DNA of 64,000 bases from Corallococcus macrosporus (GCF_017302985.1 NZ_JAFIMU010000007.1:186001-250000); one strand, 5' to 3'. Shown: positions 35,676 to 45,433, numbered from the stretch's first letter. Numbers and translations: made by a program. The notes: generated by a model from the letters alone, not told the origin.

Positions 35676-36749
35676 ATGGAACGGGTGGGACGCGTGGCGT
35701 ACGTGGAGGAGCAGCTCGAGCGCTACATTTCGCTGGGGATGCTGCCGCGGGGGCAGTTCGCCTCGGAAGAGAAGCTGGCGGGTGAATTCAACTGCTGCCG
35801 GGGCACCGTGCGCGAGGCGTTCCGGCGACTGGCGGCGCGAGGCCTGGTGGTGCAGCACCCCGGGCGCAAGACGCGCGCGGTGGCGCTGGATGAATCGCTG
35901 ACGCTGGAGAACCTGGGCCTTGCGCTGCATCACCGGCACACCGAGGAGGGCCGGCGGCTTTTTGAGGGCTTCTTCAGCCTCAAGCGGCAGGTGCTGGTGG
36001 AGCTGCTGGCCGACTGCTGCACGAAGGCCTCCGCGTCGCAGGTGGACCAGTTGGAGTCCGTCTGTTACGCGCTCTCGGACGCGGCGCGCTGGCACCCCGG
36101 AGAGCGCTGCGCGGAGCTGGAATTCGAATTGCTGCGGCTGGCGGCCCATGCGGCTGCGCGTCCCGGGCATCTGCTCCTCATCCAGTCACTGCAACGGGCC
36201 CTGCGAGGCAACGCGGCCCGGCTGCTGTCCTTCATGGGCGGAGAGTCGCTGCGCGAGTGGGCCCGCTGCGCGATGCACGCCCTCGGCGAGCGCGATGTGC
36301 GAACGCTCCAGCACCAGTTGCCGGCGCTGCTGAAGGCTTGCGATGAGGGCGTGCTGGACGCTTTTGCTCCTGCACCTCGGGAGGCTGCTCTGCCTGAGGA
36401 GCCCGATGCATCTTCGTCAGTCCCCTCTCAGGATGAAGCTTTGGAGGTGCTTGGCATCAATGCCTCCGTTTCAGTGACTGAGCAGGACAATGCATTGGAT
36501 GTACGACGGGGTGTTGCGGCCTGTGACCTCGATGTCTCCGCGTCAGCCCCTCAGCAGGACAAAGCACTGGCGGAGCGTGGCGTCAGCCTTTGCCGCTGCG
36601 TGGGGGACGACGGCCTCGACCACCTCGCGGCAGTTGCTGAGGTCGCCAAGGAACTCAGGGTGGAGATTGACAACGAGGTGCTGCTCTCCTGCGAGGAGGA
36701 CGTGACGGGAGAGATCTTGGGCAACCTCTCCGCGGACGAACCTGATTGA
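35676..36749 (+). CDS. GntR family regulator with FCD-like domain and repeat tail
   Basis: A 357-residue regulator. The winged helix-turn-helix is at about 1-72 (YVEEQLERYISLGMLPRGQFASEEKLAGEFNCCRGTVREAFRRLAARGLVVQHPGRKTRAV), followed by a helical effector domain to about 225 like FadR/FCD proteins. Residues about 240-300 hold three imperfect repeats (SSVPSQDEALEVLGI, SVTEQDNALDVRRGV, SAPQQDKALAERGVS) of unknown purpose, in DNA with lower GC. A strong AGGAGGAGG site at 35661-35669 supports the ATG at 35676; earlier ATGs lie inside the intergenic repeat. Its target is unknown; it may bind the palindrome upstream. Confidence 0.88.
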   Translation: MERVGRVAYVEEQLERYISLGMLPRGQFASEEKLAGEFNCCRGTVREAFRRLAARGLVVQHPGRKTRAVALDESLTLENLGLALHHRHTEEGRRLFEGFFSLKRQVLVELLADCCTKASASQVDQLESVCYALSDAARWHPGERCAELEFELLRLAAHAAARPGHLLLIQSLQRALRGNAARLLSFMGGESLREWARCAMHALGERDVRTLQHQLPALLKACDEGVLDAFAPAPREAALPEEPDASSSVPSQDEALEVLGINASVSVTEQDNALDVRRGVAACDLDVSASAPQQDKALAERGVSLCRCVGDDGLDHLAAVAEVAKELRVEIDNEVLLSCEEDVTGEILGNLSADEPD

Positions 36750-36824
36750 CGGAGTGAATGCAGGGCGGACCGGTTTGGGCCCGGTGGGCTCCTCATTCCT
36801 ACGATTGAAGCTGTGGCTTCTCCT

Positions 36825-39800
36825 TTAGCGCAGCCGCTGGCCGAAGGCCTTCAGGCGGTCTCGGGCCTTCAACAGCTTCTCTCGGGGAATGGAGAACACT
36901 GCGCGTACGCGCTCCGGGTCTCCGCACCATGCGCCTCCGTTGAGCACGACGTGGGTGTGCTCGTAGACGACGCGCGGCAGGTTCTCCGGCGTGAGCTTCA
37001 CGCCATCCATTGAGCGTCCCAGCCACGCCGTCATCGGCGGCGCGAGGAAGAGGCCTCCCGCTTCGGTGGCCTCCGCTCGGCCGTCGTCGGGCAGCGCCTC
37101 CGCCAGCAGTGCTCGCTTCTCCGCGAGGTCGCGCCGCATCCGGGCCAGGTAGTTCCTCAGTGCCTTGTGCCTCGCGGCGTAGAGCAGCTGTCCATCCGGT
37201 CCCCGTGCGTGCGCTGCGTACAGGTATGCCGCCGCTCGCGCGGTGGGCGTGTGCAGCACGCCTGGAGCGCTGTCGCGCAGCGCCGCCACCAGCGCCCGGT
37301 CTTTCGTGGCCACCCAGCCCACTCGCAGGCCTCCGGCCGCGAACTCCTTGGACAGTCCTCCCAGGAGCACCGTCCTCGCGCCGATGCCTGGCACCGCGCC
37401 CTCCAACGTCACCGGGCTGTGCACCGTCTCCGCCGTGGGATTGGTGAGGTTCACCAGACCGAAAATTTCATCCGAGATCCAGAGGCAGCGCTGCTCCACC
37501 ACGAACGTCGCCAGCGCCATCAACTCCTCATGCGACAGGTAGTGGCCCGTGGGGTTCGCTGGCTGGGACAGCACCACCGCGTCAGGCGTGCCGCCTCGCG
37601 CCCGGCGGGACAGCAGCGTGCCCAGCGGTCCGGACTCCACCTCGCACCCCGCGGCGAGGAACGTAGGCGCGAGCACTCCGTAGCAGGGCGTCACCAGGAA
37701 CACTCTCGGTCCCCGGCCCAGCCGATGGCGCAGCGCCACTCCCAGGTGGTGCATCAGTGGCCAGACTCCCGGGGCCACGACGACGTCCTCGGGGGCATAA
37801 CGGGCCCCTCGCGTCTCCAGAAGGAAGGCCGCCACGGCCTCCGCCAGCCCCGTCTGCGTTCCGTCCGCTCGCGGCGCGACTCCCGCCGCGATGAGCCCTT
37901 CCACCAGCGGCAGTGGCAGCGGACCCTCGTTCTCGCCGTAGTCCAGGCGCACGAGCTGAGGGTCGTCATCGCGGAAGAACTTCGGCGCGAACGCGGGCAG
38001 CTCCCCCAACTGCTTGATGCGCCTGGAGCGGGGCAGCGGTACTTCCGGCACCCGGTGCGGCGAGGGCGGCTCCGGCTCCGCGAAGGCCATGCGGAAGGCG
38101 AGCAGCTCCGAGAAGGTGCGCTCGTAGAACCACTCCGCCAGGACGCTGATGCGCGAGTACGTCACCTCCGCGGCCACCTCCAGGTCCGCTCGCAGCGGCT
38201 CCGGCACGGGGAGCAGCAGCGTCAGCTCCAGGTCCGGCCATACCGCGTTCTTGATGAGGCCGTACAGGATGACCAGGTTGGGCGCGTGCTGCGTGCGCGC
38301 GAGGAACTCGAAGAGGGTGCGCGGCTCCACCTCGCCGGTGATGTTGAAGAAGGCGCTCTCGTCCAGCACCACCCAGATGCCCCGCCGCGCGGCTTCGGCA
38401 ACGATGTCTCTCAGCACCGCCAGGTTGGTGCGCTCGCCCGGCTCCACCGTCAGGAGCACCGCCTTCACGTCGAAGGCGGTGAGCAGGCGGCGGATCTCCC
38501 CCAGTGTGTTGTGCGTCACGGTGGCGCGCACGCCTGCCTTGTCCAGCGCTCGCGCATAGAGCGGGTGCAGGCTGCGCGACACCAGCACCGTGTCCCCGGG
38601 GTCACACGTGGCGAGCAGCAGCGAATAGACGGCCTGCTCCCGCTCCGGCGCGACGAACAGCGAGTCCTCCGACAACCTCAGGCCGAAGTGCCGGTCCAGG
38701 TAGCGGGCCACCAGCCGCCGGAAGGACGCGTCCCCGGCCTCGTGCGCGTAGGGCAGGAAGGGCGCCTGTGACAGGCGCTCCGCGAGCGCCGTGACGAAGC
38801 CCAGCTGCTCCGCGGACGCCGCCCCCAGGTCCAGCTCCTCCTGGAGCGGCGCGATGCCCAGGGAGCGCAGCGCGGCGCGCAGGGCCAGCGTCTCCCGGGG
38901 CAGCGACAGGTGGGCCTCCCACACCGCCACCTCGTGCCAGATGGGATGGCCCGCCTGGAGCCAGCCCAGCGCCGTCGCCGCGCGCAGGGGCTCCGGGCTG
39001 TGGGCCTCCATGAAGAACTCGAACTCCCGCCCGGTGCGCTGCTCCAGCGACACCAGGGGCCGGATGTCCGTGTCCGCCGCCTGCATCACCCGCCGCGCCA
39101 CGCGCACCCGGGTGGTGAAGCCGCGCCGGGTGAACATGCGCGCGATGATGGCCCGCCCCGGACGGCCCGCCAGGTTCAGGAGCAGCCGGCCTCCGGCCAG
39201 GAGCCGCTCGGGGGCCTCGTCCAGCAGCCTCGCGATGAGCCCCAGGCCGAAGTGGTCCTCGTAGACGTTCTGCAGCGAGGTGTAGTTGGACAGGTCCAGC
39301 AACGCCTGCTCATCCGCCTGCGCCAGCTCCGCGGGCAGCTCGTCACCGCGCAGCACCTGGGGGATGCACCCCACGATGAAGTCCCACGCGGGCGCCTGCG
39401 GCAGGCCTCGCAGCAGGTCGCTCTCCCCGAAGGACAGCCGCGACACCAGCTGTTCATCTCCGTTGAGCCACGCGTTGCACAGCCCCACCGCCGGAGCCTG
39501 TGGGTTCAGGTCCAGCCCCTGGATGCGCTTGAGCCCCGTGAACTTCGCCAGCGCGATGCAGATCCACCCGGAGCCGGAGCCCACCTCCACCAGCTGCTTG
39601 CCGGCGTACTCGTCCAGCGGAACCTTCAGCAGGCCCTCCAGGAACGTGAACGCCCACGCCTCCGGCGCGAAGATGGATGGCGGAATCAGCAGCTCCAGCC
39701 GCTCCTGGGACGCGCCCACCGCCACCACCACCGACGCCAGCCTCAGCGGCGCGCCCTCCGGCTTGTCCCTCGCCAGCTCCGCCAGCTCGCGCAGCTCCGC

Positions 39801-39896
39801 CAGCGCCCGAGGACGCTCGTCCGGCCGGGCCAGCGCCTCGGAAAGCGTACGCAACTGGACAAAGGCTTCACGGGGAGACGCGGGGTAGGTGGCCAT
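36825..39896 (-). CDS. Methyltransferase-aminotransferase fusion, methionine S-methyltransferase-like
   Basis: A 1023-residue two-domain protein. Residues about 1-310 form an SAM-dependent methyltransferase with IPPSIFAPEAWAFTFLEGLL followed by LVEVGSGSGWICIALAKF and IQGLDLNP, and a substrate-site DFIVGCIPQVL in place of NPPY. Residues about 330-1020 are a PLP aminotransferase-like part with VVLDESAFFNITGE, SDEIFGLVN and GGLSKEFAAGGLRVGW, where the Lys of SKEF is the PLP candidate. This order and length match plant methionine S-methyltransferase, which makes S-methylmethionine; bacterial homologues are rare and their function less known. The ATG at 39896 is preferred. It stands alone. Confidence 0.87.
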   Translation of the reverse strand: MATYPASPREAFVQLRTLSEALARPDERPRALAELRELAELARDKPEGAPLRLASVVVAVGASQERLELLIPPSIFAPEAWAFTFLEGLLKVPLDEYAGKQLVEVGSGSGWICIALAKFTGLKRIQGLDLNPQAPAVGLCNAWLNGDEQLVSRLSFGESDLLRGLPQAPAWDFIVGCIPQVLRGDELPAELAQADEQALLDLSNYTSLQNVYEDHFGLGLIARLLDEAPERLLAGGRLLLNLAGRPGRAIIARMFTRRGFTTRVRVARRVMQAADTDIRPLVSLEQRTGREFEFFMEAHSPEPLRAATALGWLQAGHPIWHEVAVWEAHLSLPRETLALRAALRSLGIAPLQEELDLGAASAEQLGFVTALAERLSQAPFLPYAHEAGDASFRRLVARYLDRHFGLRLSEDSLFVAPEREQAVYSLLLATCDPGDTVLVSRSLHPLYARALDKAGVRATVTHNTLGEIRRLLTAFDVKAVLLTVEPGERTNLAVLRDIVAEAARRGIWVVLDESAFFNITGEVEPRTLFEFLARTQHAPNLVILYGLIKNAVWPDLELTLLLPVPEPLRADLEVAAEVTYSRISVLAEWFYERTFSELLAFRMAFAEPEPPSPHRVPEVPLPRSRRIKQLGELPAFAPKFFRDDDPQLVRLDYGENEGPLPLPLVEGLIAAGVAPRADGTQTGLAEAVAAFLLETRGARYAPEDVVVAPGVWPLMHHLGVALRHRLGRGPRVFLVTPCYGVLAPTFLAAGCEVESGPLGTLLSRRARGGTPDAVVLSQPANPTGHYLSHEELMALATFVVEQRCLWISDEIFGLVNLTNPTAETVHSPVTLEGAVPGIGARTVLLGGLSKEFAAGGLRVGWVATKDRALVAALRDSAPGVLHTPTARAAAYLYAAHARGPDGQLLYAARHKALRNYLARMRRDLAEKRALLAEALPDDGRAEATEAGGLFLAPPMTAWLGRSMDGVKLTPENLPRVVYEHTHVVLNGGAWCGDPERVRAVFSIPREKLLKARDRLKAFGQRLR

Positions 39897-40076
39897 GGCG
39901 CGCCCGACTGTCCGGGCCCGCCCCTCCCCTGTCAACGACAGCCTTTCACCTCAGCCTGACGCATCGCAGTACGGATTTACAGATTGTCATTCCCAGTTTA
40001 CATGGGAAATCTTGAGTCAAACGTCAGTATGCAGCGTGCCCACCGGGCGTCCCCTCTCGTCCGGTGAGGACGCCCC

Positions 40077-43000
40077 ATGAAAAGACAGTCGCAGCTGGCC
40101 TTGTTCGCGGTGTTCGCTGTCATCCTGATACACACGCGTCCGGCCCAGGCGCAGATTGCCGCCGCGCACGTGTATCACAATCACATGCCCAACTTCTGGG
40201 CGTACTACGACCTGACCCAATACAACGCGACGCCGGTGGGCGGCCCGATCCGCTACGCGTATGACGGGCAGGTCATCCAGATAAAGCAGTCACCGCCGGC
40301 CAATTACACCTACTTCCTGCCGTCGGGCGCGCCCATGCCGCACGACGACCTGGTGACGTACTACTCGCACCACGCGAAGGTGGGCGCGTATCAGTTCTGG
40401 CCGCCGGACGTCGCCGCGGACATGAAGGCCAATGCCTCCACGGGACAGATTCACGTCACCATGTCCGGCGCGGTGGTGAACAACGTCAACGACCTGGTCA
40501 CCCGCAAGAACGTGTCCGGCTACGACAATGCCAACTGGGGCGCGACCTGGAGGGACCGCTACGCCAACCTGCGCACGCCCGCGGGCAACCGCTCGCTGGA
40601 CCTCATCCACTTCACGGGCCACCACTCCATGGGCCCGCTGGTGGGGCCGGACTACTTCCTCAAGGACCTCATCTACCAGAGCGCCACGCTGTCCCAGTCG
40701 TACTTCCTGGGCAGCGGCTTCACGGCCTCCAAGGGCTTCTTCCCCACGGAGCTGGGCTTCTCCGAGCGGCTCATCCCCACGCTGGCGAAGCTGGGCGTGA
40801 AGTGGGCCGTCATCGGTGACAACCACTTCTCCCGCACGCTGAAGGACTACCCGTTCCTCAACGACCCGGGCTCCGACACGCTGGTGTCCCCGCCCAACCG
40901 CGCGGACCTCCAGAACACCAGCACCGTGGGCGCCTGGGTGAGCGAGTCCATGGCGCACGAGCAGCAGGTCATCCGCAACAAGTACCCCTTCGCCTCCACG
41001 CCGCACTGGGTGCGCTACGTGGACCCCGCCACGGGCGCCGAGTCGCGCGTCGTGGGCATCCCCGTCAACCAGAACGGCTCCTGGCTGGAGGGCTGGGAGG
41101 GCCAGGCCACGGTGGACGTGGTGGGCCTGCGCAACTTCGAGGGGCTGACGCCCCAGAAGCAGTTCTTCGTGCTCGCGCATGACGGCGACAACTCGGGCGG
41201 ACGGGCGGGTTCGCTCGACACGTGGCTCAACGGCCGCTCCGTCACCTGCACCGGCGGCGTGCAGTGCCTGGGCATCGACGAGTACCTGGTCAACAACACG
41301 CCGGCCGCCTCGGACGTGGTGCACGTGCAGGACGGCTCGTGGGTGGACACGCGCGACTCCTCGTCGGACCCGCAGTGGCACCACTGGCGGCTGCCCTTCG
41401 GCATCTGGAAGGGACAGTTCCCGGCGTTCAACTCCGCCACCGGCCTCAACCTGGCGCCCAAGACGAACCTGAGCGGCATCCAGGAAGGCATGACGGTGTC
41501 GCTGGAGCACGGCTGGCACTACCTGGAGCGCAACTTCGCGCTGCTCCAGGCCGCGATGAACTACGCGAAGACGGCCGAGCAGGTCTGGCTGGATGCGCAC
41601 CCCAACTACTGGAAGCCCACCACGGCGCTGGATTCGCAGGTCACGCACGCGGGCAACCAGCTCAACCCGTGGATGCTGTCCTTCCCGGTGAAGGGCGACG
41701 CGGCGAACGACTGGGCGGGCGGCGCGAACCCCGCGGAGCTGGCCTGGTACTTCCTCCTGCCCGCCATGGACTCCGGCTTCGGCTACTACGACGAGAACGT
41801 GGACGACAACGTGAAGCCCACGCTGTCCTTCAACCAGTCGCTCTACTTCTCCAAGCCGTACGTGCAGGACCGGCTGGCGCAGGACCGCACGGGCCCGTCC
41901 GTCTGGTGGCCGCAGCGCTGGCCGTACAACCCGGGCAGCGCCAACACGGACAAGTCCGAGGGGTGGACGCTGCACCACTTCGACAACAACTTCGCGCTGT
42001 ATACCTACGCCTTCGACGTCAGCGGCATCACCAGCATCAAGGCGCGCGTGCGCGTGCACGCCTCGAAGAGCATCGACCCGCTGGACAACACGCCTCGCGT
42101 CCATGACCCGGCGGCGCTGAAGGCGGCGGGCGTGCCCAACATCGACCCGGCCCGCGTGGGCGCGTGGGTGGACTACCCGCTCCAGCGGCGCGAGCTGCGG
42201 CCCGTGATGAACGGCGTGGCCTGGCAGCCGGCGCACCTGCCGGTGATGCAGAAGGTGGCCGCGCAGGAGATTGGCGACCTGTACTACGCCTACCTGAGCG
42301 CGTACCGCGACCAGGTGCTCGACTACTACATCGAGGCCACCGACTCGCGCGGCAACGTGACCCGCAGCGAGATCCAGTCCGTCTACGTGGGCGCGGGCCG
42401 GTACCGGCTGGAGGGCGGCAAGTACATCGAGGACCTCAACGGCACCGTGACGGGCACCTACCCGTTCCTCCGCGTGGACACCACCGCGCCGTCCGTCCCC
42501 ACGGGGCTCGCGGCGACGCGCACGGACCGCTCGGTGACGCTTGGCTGGACGGCCTCCACGGACAACGTGGGCGTGACGGGCTACCTCGTGTTCCGCAATG
42601 GCACGCAGGTCGGCACGCCTGCGACGACGAGCTACACCGACAGCGGGCTCACGGCGGGGACCGCATACAGCTACACGGTGAGGGCGCGCGACGCGGCGGG
42701 CAACACGTCCGCGGCGAGCAGCGCGCTGTCCGTCACCACCCTGCCCCCGGACACCACGGCGCCGTCGGCGCCCTCGGGGTTGAGTGCTTCGGGCGTCACC
42801 AGCTCGTCGGTGGTGCTCGGCTGGACGGCCGCCACGGACAACTACGGCGTAAGCGATTACCTCGTGTTCCGCAATGGCACCCAGGTGGCCGCGCCCACGG
42901 CGACGACGTACACGGACACGGGGCTGTCCTCGAGCACGGCGTACAGCTACACCGTGAAGGCTCGCGACGCGGCGGGGAACACCTCGGTCGCCAGCGCGGC

Positions 43001-44432
43001 GCTCTCCGTCACCACCGGCCTGGGGTACACGACGACGGTCTATTACAAGAAGGGCTTCACGACGCCGTACCTCCACTACCGCCCCGCGGGCGGCACGTGG
43101 ACCACCGCTCCCGGCGTGCTCATGCCGGACGCGGAGGTGGCGGGCTACGCGAAGTACACGGTGAACCTGGGCTCCGTGCAGCAGTTGGAGGCTGTCTTCA
43201 ACAACGGCAGCGGGACGTGGGACAACAACAACGGGAGCAACTACCTGTTCCCTGCGGGCACCTCCACGTTCAACGCCGGAGTCATCACGGCGGGCGGCCC
43301 GGTGAATGACACGACCGCGCCCACGGTGCCTTCAGGGCTCACGTCCCCGTCGAAGTCCGCGACGACGGTGTCGCTGAGCTGGACCGTGTCCACGGACAAC
43401 GTGGGCGTGACGGGCTACCTCGTGTTCCGCAATGGCACACAGGTCGGTACGCCCACGGCGACGACGTACACGGACAGCGGGCTGTCCTCGAACACGGCCT
43501 ACAGCTACACGGTGAAGGCTCGCGACGCGGCGGGCAACACGTCCGCGGCGAGCACCGCGCTCTCCGTCACGACGAGCACGGGCAATACCGCGACCGTCTA
43601 TTACAAGAAGGGCTACGCCACGCCGTACCTCCACTATCGCCCCGCGGGCGGCACGTGGACGACGTCGCCGGGCGTGGCCATGGCCACGGCGGAGGTCGCG
43701 GGCTACGCGAAGTACACGGTGAGCCTGGGCTCGGCCACGCAGCTGGAGGCGGTCTTCAACAACGGCAGCGGGACGTGGGACAACAACGGCGGGCTCAACT
43801 ACTTCTTCCCCGCCGGCACCTCCACGTTCAACGCGGGGAGCATCACCTCGGGGGCTCCGTCGCTGGACACCACCGCGCCGTCGGTGCCTACGGGCCTGGC
43901 GGCACCTTCGAAGACGGCGACCACCGTGTCGCTGACGTGGACGGCGTCCACCGACGCCAGCGGCATCGCGGGCTATGACGTGTATCGCAATGGTTCGCTG
44001 GTGGGCTCGCCCACGACGGCGGGCTACACGGACACGGGGCTGACGGTGGGCACGGCGTACAGCTACACCGTGCGGGCCCGGGACACGGCGGGCAACGCGT
44101 CCGCGCTGTCCTCGGCGCTCTCCGTCACCACGTCCACCAGCGGCGCCACGGTGACGTTCAACGTCACGGCGAGCACCGTGATGGGACAGAGCGTGTACGT
44201 GGTGGGCAGCGTCGCCGCGCTGGGGAGCTGGAGCCCCGCGAGCGCCATCCTGCTGTCCGCGGACAACTACCCCACGTGGGGCGCGGCCGTCGGGCTGCCG
44301 GGCTCCACGGCCATTGAGTACAAGTTCATCAAGAAGGACGCCGCCAACAACGTCACCTGGGAGAGCGGCGCCAACCGCACCCTGACGACGCCGGCCACGG
44401 GCAGCACGACCGTGAACGACACCTGGCGCTGA
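40077..44432 (+). CDS. Secreted multi-module starch-active protein (GH57-like, FN3, CBM25, CBM20)
   Basis: A 1451-residue exported protein: signal peptide (LALFAVFAVILIHTRPAQA); an 800-residue N-terminal region starting with the GH57-like H-x-H motif (HVYHNHMPNFWAYYDL) and a later LAHDGDNSGG; FN3 at about 800-890 and 891-979; CBM25 at about 985-1075 (VYYKKG...YLHYRPAGGTW); FN3 at about 1078-1164; CBM25 at about 1172-1260; FN3 at about 1264-1352; and CBM20 at about 1358-1451 (VYVVGSVAALGSWSP, ending VNDTWR). The binding modules point to starch or glycogen. The catalytic residues were not identified, so GH57 is the best reading, not certain. GAGG precedes the ATG. Confidence 0.88.
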   Translation: MKRQSQLALFAVFAVILIHTRPAQAQIAAAHVYHNHMPNFWAYYDLTQYNATPVGGPIRYAYDGQVIQIKQSPPANYTYFLPSGAPMPHDDLVTYYSHHAKVGAYQFWPPDVAADMKANASTGQIHVTMSGAVVNNVNDLVTRKNVSGYDNANWGATWRDRYANLRTPAGNRSLDLIHFTGHHSMGPLVGPDYFLKDLIYQSATLSQSYFLGSGFTASKGFFPTELGFSERLIPTLAKLGVKWAVIGDNHFSRTLKDYPFLNDPGSDTLVSPPNRADLQNTSTVGAWVSESMAHEQQVIRNKYPFASTPHWVRYVDPATGAESRVVGIPVNQNGSWLEGWEGQATVDVVGLRNFEGLTPQKQFFVLAHDGDNSGGRAGSLDTWLNGRSVTCTGGVQCLGIDEYLVNNTPAASDVVHVQDGSWVDTRDSSSDPQWHHWRLPFGIWKGQFPAFNSATGLNLAPKTNLSGIQEGMTVSLEHGWHYLERNFALLQAAMNYAKTAEQVWLDAHPNYWKPTTALDSQVTHAGNQLNPWMLSFPVKGDAANDWAGGANPAELAWYFLLPAMDSGFGYYDENVDDNVKPTLSFNQSLYFSKPYVQDRLAQDRTGPSVWWPQRWPYNPGSANTDKSEGWTLHHFDNNFALYTYAFDVSGITSIKARVRVHASKSIDPLDNTPRVHDPAALKAAGVPNIDPARVGAWVDYPLQRRELRPVMNGVAWQPAHLPVMQKVAAQEIGDLYYAYLSAYRDQVLDYYIEATDSRGNVTRSEIQSVYVGAGRYRLEGGKYIEDLNGTVTGTYPFLRVDTTAPSVPTGLAATRTDRSVTLGWTASTDNVGVTGYLVFRNGTQVGTPATTSYTDSGLTAGTAYSYTVRARDAAGNTSAASSALSVTTLPPDTTAPSAPSGLSASGVTSSSVVLGWTAATDNYGVSDYLVFRNGTQVAAPTATTYTDTGLSSSTAYSYTVKARDAAGNTSVASAALSVTTGLGYTTTVYYKKGFTTPYLHYRPAGGTWTTAPGVLMPDAEVAGYAKYTVNLGSVQQLEAVFNNGSGTWDNNNGSNYLFPAGTSTFNAGVITAGGPVNDTTAPTVPSGLTSPSKSATTVSLSWTVSTDNVGVTGYLVFRNGTQVGTPTATTYTDSGLSSNTAYSYTVKARDAAGNTSAASTALSVTTSTGNTATVYYKKGYATPYLHYRPAGGTWTTSPGVAMATAEVAGYAKYTVSLGSATQLEAVFNNGSGTWDNNGGLNYFFPAGTSTFNAGSITSGAPSLDTTAPSVPTGLAAPSKTATTVSLTWTASTDASGIAGYDVYRNGSLVGSPTTAGYTDTGLTVGTAYSYTVRARDTAGNASALSSALSVTTSTSGATVTFNVTASTVMGQSVYVVGSVAALGSWSPASAILLSADNYPTWGAAVGLPGSTAIEYKFIKKDAANNVTWESGANRTLTTPATGSTTVNDTWR

Positions 44433-44447
44433 GCGGCTGACACCTTG

Positions 44448-44475
44448 CGGCGGGCCTGTCGCATGGGGCCCGCCG
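44448..44475 (+). terminator. Terminator hairpin after starch-active gene
   Basis: CGGCGGGCC at 44448-44456 pairs perfectly with GGCCCGCCG at 44467-44475 over a 10-base loop and is followed by TAAAA. It starts 15 bp after the stop. Confidence 0.6.
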
Positions 44476-44487
44476 TAAAATGAGCGG

Positions 44488-45273
44488 ATGGAACGACTGC
44501 CGGAGCAGGTCATGCAGGCCCTGCGGGAGCTGCTGGCGGAGGCGCCGGAGTACCGCGTGGGGCAGGCGCTCGCCATCGCCACGGCCCGGACGACGGGCTT
44601 CTTCGATCCCTTCTCCGTGGAGGACGCGGCGCTGCTCAAGGCGCTCCAGCAGCTGACCGCGGAGGCTCGCGCGCGCAAGGGTCTCCTCTTCCCCAAGGAG
44701 GGCAGCCTGGAGGCCTACGTCGCCGAGCCGCACGATGGCCTCCTGTTCGGGTGGATTTTCAACCTGGCGCAGTGGGGCCACCGTCCCCTGGCCCTCGCCG
44801 CCTTCGCCGTGGCCGAGCCCTGCCTGGGCATCTGGCAGTACGGCGTGCCCGAGGATGCACCCTGGCAGCACCACTTCGCCAACGCCGCCGAACCTGCCGC
44901 CGCGATGAAGGCGCTGCGGCAATGGCTTGCGGATCCGGCGACGCCCCTCGAACCGCACCTGAAACCCTTGAACCGGCTCATCGTGAAATCGAACCTCATC
45001 GCGAGCGATCCCGCTCAAAGCGACGAGCGCATCGGGAAGCGCCAGCGGTGCGTCGCCGCCGGCCAGGTGCTGCTGCATGCACTCAATGCAGCGGCATGGA
45101 CGCCGGAGCAGCCCACCCAAGGTGCTCCGGGCGAAGCCGAGCGGCAGGAGGAGGCGGCGACGAGGCCGCACTGGGAAGCCTGGGAAGCCGTGCGCTCCTT
45201 CCTGGCCGCTCATCCAGAGGCCAGCGAGCAGAGCGTGAGGGAGCATGTGCGGCGCGTGGTGCTGGCGCCGTGA
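44488..45273 (+). CDS. Hypothetical protein
   Basis: A 261-residue soluble protein, not recognised. The N-terminal 110 residues are helical (EQVMQALRELLAEAPEYRVGQALAIATART), the middle has GLLFGWIFNLAQWGHRPLALAAFAVAEPCLGIWQYG, and the C-terminal third is again helical and charged, ending SVREHVRRVVLAP. No signal peptide or catalytic motif. It lies only 56 bp after the starch-active gene, but a terminator hairpin separates them. The start at the first ATG (44488) lacks a clear ribosome site. Confidence 0.65.
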   Translation: MERLPEQVMQALRELLAEAPEYRVGQALAIATARTTGFFDPFSVEDAALLKALQQLTAEARARKGLLFPKEGSLEAYVAEPHDGLLFGWIFNLAQWGHRPLALAAFAVAEPCLGIWQYGVPEDAPWQHHFANAAEPAAAMKALRQWLADPATPLEPHLKPLNRLIVKSNLIASDPAQSDERIGKRQRCVAAGQVLLHALNAAAWTPEQPTQGAPGEAERQEEAATRPHWEAWEAVRSFLAAHPEASEQSVREHVRRVVLAP

Positions 45274-45308
45274 ACCCGGCGTCCGCTGAAGCGCTTGCGA
45301 TTGACCGT

Positions 45309-45390
45309 TGAAGACGCGTGCCCGTGACGTGGACGGACTCCACCGACACTGCCTGCATCGCTGGCCATGACGTGTGTTCCCGTGGCGGCC
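45309..45390 (+). pseudogene. Decayed fragment of an FN3 coding module
   Basis: The 82 bases align closely with the fourth FN3 module of the gene at 40077-44432 (from about 43911): TGGACGGACTCCACCGACAC versus TGGACGGCGTCCACCGACGC, and ATGACGTGTGTTCC versus ATGACGTGTATCGC. Reading the aligned frame gives VTWTDSTDTACIAGHDVCS against LTWTASTDASGIAGYDVYR. There is no open gene around it, so this is a remnant of a duplicated copy of the starch-active gene or a lost second one. Confidence 0.65.
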
Positions 45391-45433
45391 TGGACCGCCG
45401 CGAGGTGTAGTGTCAGGCCGTGGAGGGCATTGG

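Noticed and set aside
40290-43076. A 928-codon minus-strand open frame
   Set aside because: It is antisense to the starch-active gene, has no recognisable domain and extreme Arg/Val/His content.
42480-44150. Direct repeats that could be taken for a CRISPR or VNTR array
   Set aside because: They are in frame and encode FN3 and CBM25 modules; unit length and spacing do not fit CRISPR.
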